From contig OY730169.1 of the NCBI GenBank assembly GCA_963422465.1, positions 2,790,001-2,854,000 of the forward strand: a DNA stretch of 64,000 nucleotides, given 5' to 3'. This DNA comes from Lichina pygmaea. Lineage: Eukaryota; Ascomycota; Lichinomycetes; Lichinales; Lichinaceae. Positions 57,900 through 64,000 of the stretch are shown piece after piece. Position 1 is the first letter of the stretch; every line of letters starts with the position of its first letter. The notes beneath the pieces were generated by a model. The model saw only the letters and a list, made by a program, of their open reading frames with translations. It had not been told where the DNA came from and did no database searches. Both the position numbers and the translations under genes were made by a program.

Positions 57900-60666
57900 A
57901 TGCCCCCCCAGCTGTCCCCACCGGGGAGCAGCAGCTACTCGTCGTCAACACTCAGCGTCGGCGACGGCACGTGGCAATCGTCGCGGAAGACATTCCTGCT
58001 GCCCAATCTGGTAGGGTTTAACTTTGCAACGACCCGATACAATGGTGAGTAGAATGCTTGTCCCACGTCAGGGTCCCCGCGCTCGTCGGCCATGCTAAGA
58101 TATTAAGCAGGAATGGGAAATAGATTCGCCGGATTGGCACAGTATCACGCCATTGTGCGCGCACACGGAATTCTCGGCGCACTTGTCTTCCTCGTCATCG
58201 TACCGGCTGCCATCCTCACGGCGCGCTTCTACCGACGAAGACCGGGCTGGGCGTTGAGGCTGCACATATGGCTGCAGATTCTTACAGTGCTGCTGACGAC
58301 AGTCGTATTCGTGCTGGGATGGTTTGCCGTCGGCCCGAGGCGCAGTCTCTCGAACCCCCACCACAGCATCGGGCTGGCCATCTATGTCCTGGTCCTGGTG
58401 CAGGCCATTGGTGGATGGTTTGTCCATAGTCGGGAGAAGGGGAAGTCGAGGCGCCGCCTGCCGATGAAGCTGATGGTGAGTGCCCCAGACAGACGGACCC
58501 CCCTCTCCTCCTCCTCTCAAGCCCCACAAGCTGATCTCCCCTGTCCAGCTCCACCAATGGTTTGGCAGAGGCATAGCGTTGCTGGGCCTCGCTCAGGTGC
58601 CAATGGGGCTGGCGTTGTACGGCTCGCCAGCCTATCTGTTCGTGCTCTACGCGCTAGCGGCGTTTGCGCTGCTCGTCACCTACTTCTGGCTCTGCTATCA
58701 CCACCAAATTGTTACCGACTACGCCGCATCAACTATGTACGGCTCGACGAGCGAGGTGGTCGAGGATCGTCATCGTGGCAGACGTGCCGGCCTCGGTGCG
58801 CTCGGAGCGGCGGGTGTCGCCAGTGCGGGACTCGCCGCCTTTAGCCATTTCCGCCATCGATCAAGGAGCCGTAGCAGGAGCCACAGCAGGAGCCGGACGG
58901 ACGTGGTGGGGTCGAGGCCGCCGTCGGAATCCTATATCAGCGAAAAGTATTCACGTGACGACCGTGGCGGAGGCTGGAAAGGCCGATTGCTCAAGGTCGG
59001 CGCGCTGGCGGGAGGGGCTGCCCTGGTCAAGAACCTCCTGGATCGAAGGCACGGCGACAGGGACAGCTATCGCCCAGCCACGTCCGTGGACGGGTCGCAA
59101 GCGTACACGCAAGATAGCCCAAGTCGAGTGAGCCGGCTCGAGGAAGGTAACTCGCCGAATCGAGGCTATGGACGCCGGCAACATCGACGCAGTGAATCAT
59201 ACGATTCCACCTCCGATCGCACCAGCTTCGACAGCAGGGGGCGATCTCGTCGGCATCAAGCGGGAACGGGGGTGGCGACGCTCGGTGCCCTTGGACTGAT
59301 CCGCTCGGCTTTCAAGGGTCGCCGAGAGCGGAAGGAGCAGCGACGCGTCGACGACCTGCGACGTCGAGAGATCGAGGAGGAACACATGGCACGACAGGGC
59401 AGCAACGGCCGTCGCTTCACCGGCGACGGTTTTCCGCGTCGAGGCGGTCGACGCGGCTCCCTGACATCTACAGACTTTACCCCTCCTCCTCGTGGCAACG
59501 GAGGTCAGTACTATCATCACGGCGTGCCACCGCCAGTCCCGACCCAGGGTGGAATGTCTCCGTCGGTGGCCATACAAGGGACCGCGATGCCCGGGCCGGC
59601 AGGGTTCCCCGTTCTCCCAACCGCAGCAACAGGTGCCGCAAACCCAACAGCGCCGCTACCGATACCGGGTGGAACCATCGATCCCATGGGAGTCTTGCAC
59701 GAGTCGTCAGGGTCAGAGACGTACTTCTCCGAAGGCGGACGACAACATCGACGGCACCGTTCGTCAACGACATACCCGCCGGGATTCGTGCCAGGGACCG
59801 GAGCCGGTCCGTCGTCGAGCGGTCTAGCAGCCGGCGGCCTTGGAGCAGCAGCCACCAACAGCAGACTTCAGAGCGGAGAGAGCCAGACGAGCCCGCCCAT
59901 CTCCGTCAAGGTCAAGTACCACGGTGACGAAGGGCGGCACGTGACATTGCGACGCTTGCCCGAACAAGAAGCAGCCAACGAACGAGAGGCACGGCGACGA
60001 GAGCGGCTTCAGCAAGCGGCCGTGGGGACAGGCGCCGGCAGCCGCGGCCGACCCCGGCGTCAGCGTCGACGACGAGGCGACAGCGAGAGCGAGTTGGCAG
60101 AGACCGAAGTTGCAGGTGCAGACTGGCGGCGGGTGGAAGAGATGGAGAGGGCGCAGGCCGAGGAAGCTCAGAGGCATGGAGCGACAGCACCAGCACCAGG
60201 CTACAGTATCCACGGCGGTCCTCTCCCGCCAGCAGCGCCCATCCCGATGCCGATGCCAGGCGGAGGAACAGCACCGACGTATCCACAGCAGCAGCCGATG
60301 GGATCGTCACCTGGTTACGTGCCACAAGCACCAATGTCCTCGCAACAGCAGCAACAGCAAGAAGCAATGGCTTCGGCCGCAGCCACGGCAAGAAACAACG
60401 GACTCATCCCTCCCCCTCCGATCCCCGCGGCCGGAGGCGGCGGTGGCGGCGGCGGCGGTGGCTACGCGGGTGGCCCGGCAGGAGGAGGCGGCGCCGGAAG
60501 CGTCGGCAGCCCAGGCACCGACGCCTCGGCGTCTCTCGCCGGCGGCAGCGTCATCCCAGGCGGGAGCGACTACGCGAAGAGCAGCCAGCGACGACGTGCC
60601 GAACGGTTAGCGAACAGAAGTAGCGCCGCGCCGAAGCGACCACGTGGTACTGTCGAGTTTGAGTGA
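57900..60666 (+). CDS. Cytochrome b561-type membrane protein with long disordered cytoplasmic tail
   Basis: Exons 57900-58044, 58111-58475 and 58549-60666; 875 aa. The N-terminus has no DOMON domain but the motif FLLPNLVGFNFATTRYNG, then five or six hydrophobic helices. These include YHAIVRAHGILGALVFLVIVP, LRLHIWLQILTVLLTTVVFVLGW, NPHHSIGLAIYVLVLVQAIGGW, LHQWFGRGIALLGLAQVPMGL and LFVLYALAAFALLVTYFWL. Conserved His in the AHGIL, LHIW, PHHSIG and LHQW contexts would bind two haems. From about residue 240 the tail is low complexity: an RSRSRSRSHSRSR stretch, short hydrophobic Gly/Ala patches (GAAGVASAGLAAF, VGALAGGAALV), Pro/Gln runs and a Gly10-like run near 60435-60460. Electron transfer across a membrane is the family role; the substrate and the tail's function are unknown. 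Confidence 0.88.
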
Positions 60667-61403
60667 ACACAGATGTCATTTTTCCCCTCCTCCTTTGGCG
60701 CTTTCTTCTCTTGGTCTGTTGTTTCTTCTCTGTTGTTCTTGGTCTTGCGAGATGTAAGGTTTTGGGTATCAGAGAAAGAAAGACATTGCATTTTCGGAGA
60801 GGGGATCGGGGTTGGGAAGGGTGGGTTTCCCCCCCCCCCCCCCCCCCCCCCCCCGGCCCCCCGGGGTCTTTTCTTTGTACCAGCTGTTCTTTCGAGATGG
60901 GAGTGGACTGGACTGGGCTGTGCGAAGCTGGTTGTCCAACTTGGGGGAAGACAGGGAAAGGCATGATCATCACGATGAGCGCTTCAAGCATTTCCTTTTC
61001 CTTTTTTTTTCTTTTTTTTTTTCCTCTTGCACTGGGCTCTGAGGCAACAAGATGTTGCACACGGACTATGGTGTACGGTACGTACTGTACAGTAGCGATT
61101 GTGCAGGTCAACATGTTGTATATTCTCCACCGACAGCATGAGTACCTCGTACTCCACCCCTTCAATCCAGTGTGTTACGGTTGCTGAAGGATAGGGGATG
61201 AGAGAACGACAGTGCTTTTTTTGCCAGATTCCTCCAACGGCCACGACGGAGCTAGAGAATTGAAGTAGAGAAGGAAAGAAATAAAAAAGAACAAGAAACT
61301 CGTTCTTCAGTGCTCACCATCGGTAAACGCCCCCACCCCGCATCTGTGATCATCTAGTCGTCGCAGCTAACCCGTGCCAACACTTATCCGACATAGAGTG
61401 AGC
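60667..61403. other. Intergenic with a 24-base C run
   Basis: 3' flank of the cytochrome b561 gene. A C run lies at 60831-60854 and oligo-T tracts at 61002-61022. No gene seen. Confidence 0.6.
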
Positions 61404-62151
61404 CTAGTAGAACGTCGCAGGCCGCCAAGCTGAGAAGAATCTACCGCTTGAAGCCTTGGGAACCCGATGCGGAAGTGGGAACTACAGGTCTTTCGTGAGC
61501 AGTTGTCGGATGTAGGGACGCTTGACTTCGTCCGTCTCGGCTAGCTCCACCACTTTCAGAGTCTGCAAAGCAACATCAGCATGACGATACATAGTGTCTG
61601 GGATATTTCAATGTATATACCCAGATGGACAGGAAACGAGCTCAGTTTCGCGTATCCATGTCCTGGTACCTTCGTACAGCGACTCGACTGCATTGGCCCT
61701 CGATATCTCTTGATACTCTTTGTACATGTTGTGTGTTCCCAAGTGCCAGTCGTACGGTACCGTATCCAGATCCCAAATTTCTTCACCTTGGGTGGGCGTT
61801 TCTGGTGGATCTGGCAATATGTCAATGGAACGCTTCGCAAGTCAAGTCCTGAGGGGCTGCATACCACGTTGAGACTGACAATCTCTCCATTCGCGTCATG
61901 ACCTTTCGCATCTTGGTAAGGAAGTACCAGAAGCGCGACTTAGCCACCACGTCATTTGGGGCAAAGACTCGCATCCGGTAGAGCTTCGGAGTGGGGTTGG
62001 CATCTGTGGGCAGACGACGCCCAATGACTTGGTGTTCTTGGAGACGCCGTGACATCGAACAATCGGCAGCTCTCTACCGACTGCCTGTGGATGATTCTGT
62101 CCTGAGATCGTAGAATTGCAGCGAGCAGAAAACAAAGTCCAGCTTACCCAT
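61404..62151 (-). pseudogene. Ribosomal protein eL20 (Rpl20/L18a) pseudogene with introns
   Basis: Large-subunit protein eL20 is clearly recognisable in pieces on the reverse strand. [40 protein letters not shown] and FLTKMRKV are followed in shifted frames by NGEIVSLNV. Then come IHQKRPPKVKKFGIWIRY, GTHNMYKEYQEISRANAVES, and LKVVELAETDEVKRPYIRQL with FPLPHR. Breaks seen: one base missing after KMRKV, one missing before GTHNMYK, an 8-bp GTAC-flanked insertion after ESLY, a TGA in place of an Arg codon, and a TAG where KDLKFPLP is expected. Intron-like gaps (GTATGC...GCCAG and GTATAT...TGCAG) remain, so this is a decayed genomic duplicate, not a processed copy. The 5' start may be ATG 62055, or ATG 62151 plus an intron. 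Dense sequencing error is the alternative. Confidence 0.85.
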
Positions 62152-64000
62152 CTCTGCTGTCGGTGGGACCTTTGACGTGTGGTCGTTGAAATGATGCTTG
62201 ACTCTGTCTAATTCGACTCTTGGAAGGATTTAGTAGGGTTTAAGGAATGTGGCATTTGTGAATCAAACGCTTAAAGGCTACGTAGGTCAATGTCAGATTT
62301 AGATTTAACCCCTGAGCGGCACGCCCCTGAGCAACACAGCCCAGCCAGATGCCATGCCGTACATGTCACTGCCTGCCACAGGCCAGTCTGTTGCCGCATC
62401 AGGAATAGGACAGGCCGACCCCGCATATCCGAGGGGTTCAATGGACGCCACTGTCTGACGACGTGCTCAACGGAATAAGTCAAGCCAAGGTCATCGAGGG
62501 TTTCGAGGACGGCGCTGATTGTCGGCTAGTTTGTGGCAAATTTCGGAAATGAAGGATCATCTTCAGAGACTTTCCTTGGCTGGTACGTAGAATAACGATT
62601 GTAAGCATCGGTCCCAAGCTGAGAGGCGGTCGTGCTGTTGATGCTGAGATGGTGTGGTAGTCACCCACGTCACCCCTGAGATCCTCGGTCTGGAATGGGA
62701 GGCCCCATCGCCCGCGTCTTCTGGCTGAGAAAGCGAGCCTCCGAGAGGTGAAGAAACGGCTTCCGATAGCTGGCGAGACTCACGACTTGTGAGTTTTCGT
62801 TATTCGGATTGCCTCCAACGCCCCTGGCGATGGATGTTGACGAGATCGAAGTGACAGAAGTATCGCAGTCCACGCCGGGATTTCGAAGAGACAATGAGAT
62901 GTTATTTGGAAAACGGCGAGACCTATAGACACCTTCAAGAAAAACGCCTCTCGCAAACCTACTTCTTCGATGAATTGACGACGATCCCTGGGAAACCTTT
63001 GGGGTTTGAGGTTCGAGGTTCGCGGTCTGAATGATAACTAGCAATCGTCAGATCTATGACTTGTGCGTAGAGCCTGAAAAAGATCCATGTGCGCTTACTC
63101 TCTCAGTCATAATGCTTTCTGAGAGCGTCTTGAAGTCTGATGGAATCCCGCCCTGCTGAGATTCATCGCGGCGGATGATGCTTGGGACTGATCCGGAGGG
63201 CATGCCGAGAAGCATCTGTTGCGTCTATGGGAAAAGCGATGCTGGCCAACGTGCGGACGGAACACAGAAGATCGGGTGGATGTAGTCGACCATGGCGAAC
63301 GAGGATCCCTCATCAGGCACTCGACGCAGAGTCATGGAACAAAACTCGCTAGGTTGAATCGTCGAAGGAGAGGCACAGGCGATTTTGCAGTGGCCAGATG
63401 ATGGTGGTGATGATGATGATGACGGAGAATGAGTTCGTTTCAAGGGAGAGTCTTGGTCTCTTTATAGTCCTCCTCCTCGACTCAACGTGACCTAGCATAG
63501 CGTCTGTCTCTATGCTGGTGCTCTGGGAGAGGAAGTGGGATCACAGGCTGACCACCTCCCAAAGACAATACGCATCGCGAGAGACGCCGACGTTAGACGA
63601 CGATTCGGCAGCGGTCACCGACTGCTCTGGGCTTTCGGGTGCGGAGGGTACTCGGAGGACGGTGTAGCCGTGTGCCGCTTCGGGAAACCCCCCCTCGAAT
63701 CCCAACGCATTGAGGGCAAACCAGGAAGTCGATGCTGCCGACCGAAGACCAATCCTAACGGCAAGAGACTCGTAAGCAAGCAGACGGCACGACAAGGTGC
63801 AAAATATGACCAACAGCGTTCTGAGTAGTAGCTCGGACGCCCATGCTGCCGGAAGGAGCCCCTCCCAGCGAATCCTACGTAGAGTCTGCGTCACAGCAAT
63901 CTCGGTGCCGGTGACGGCATAGCGGGATAGAAAGGGATCAACCGAGTCGTGCGCAGTAATGCGAGGGGACTCCAGCGATACCAGACTGAGCCACTCGTAG
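62152..64000. other. Right end of window, mostly unassigned
   Basis: Apart from the weak call at 62670-63215, nothing is supported. A reverse frame at 63541-63894 has a hydrophobic segment (LLRTLLVIFCTLSCRLLAYE) but no family resemblance. It may be an exon of a gene running off the window. Confidence 0.4.
62670..63215 (-). CDS. Possible small gene of unknown function
   Basis: Not recognised. Two pieces join in phase 0: 63215-63099 (MLLGMPSGSVPSIIRRDESQ and on to SESIMTER, donor GTAAGC) and 63026-62670 (TANLEPQTPKVSQG onward). Together they give about 157 aa, Ser/Arg-rich with no domain or signal peptide. The good donor (GTAAGC), branch-like CTGAC and CATTCAG acceptor are the only support, and the gene may extend at either end. 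Its neighbour is the RPL20 pseudogene, so this region may itself be degenerate. Confidence 0.3.

Noticed and set aside
63541-63894. Reverse-strand 117-aa frame with a hydrophobic segment
   Set aside because: No domain, no convincing splice partners and close to the window edge; left uncalled.
1-64000. CRISPR arrays, operons and bacterial ribosome sites
   Set aside because: None seen; spliceosomal introns and protein families show the DNA is fungal.

Overview
The window looks like nuclear DNA of a filamentous ascomycete (Pezizomycotina, probably Sordariomycetes). The genes carry short introns (about 50-340 bp, GT-AG with CTGAC/CTAAC-like branch sites). The protein families fit that group: Sfm1, Gtr1, Nnf1, Nop9, Pob3, an NTF2/RRM/RGG G3BP-like protein, and a cytochrome b561 protein with a long disordered tail. 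All gene models were spliced by eye; exon lengths, reading phase and family motifs were checked against each other, but no search was run.

Layout. 1-16 kb: GTR1 (-), a cysteine-rich secreted protein (+), SFM1 (-), a GH128-type glucanase (+), NAD(P)HX epimerase (+), dCMP deaminase DCD1 (+) and a branched-chain aminotransferase-like gene (+). These are followed by a stack of three nested foldback transposons. 16-24 kb: a carotenoid oxygenase (+), a nearly complete but disabled pogo/Fot-like DNA transposon, and a membrane-anchored aspartic-protease-like protein (-) with no catalytic Asp motifs. 24-29 kb: gene-poor DNA with a 438-bp MITE flanked by a 9-bp target duplication and a 1.05-kb foldback element. 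29-48 kb: PABA synthase (-) divergent from kinetochore NNF1 (+), a repeat-rich 7-kb stretch with one conserved small gene, then G3BP-like and FACT subunit POB3 (both +). POB3 is followed by about 577 bp of pure TTC repeat. 49-64 kb: a 200-bp assembly gap, NOP9 (-), a 5'-truncated LINE with a 14-bp target duplication, a Nudix hydrolase (-), a cytochrome b561 protein (+), an intron-containing RPL20 pseudogene (-) and poorly resolved terminal DNA.

The genes do not form a pathway cluster; they are mostly housekeeping genes. What stands out is the non-coding DNA. There are fourteen G or C runs of 12-29 bases, strong local enrichment of GTAC palindromes, and a transposon family whose terminal repeats keep a subterminal hairpin by compensatory change. 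Within genes, the most unusual items are a POB3 start codon split by an intron, an 18-nt exon in SFM1, and a GC-AG intron in the aminotransferase.
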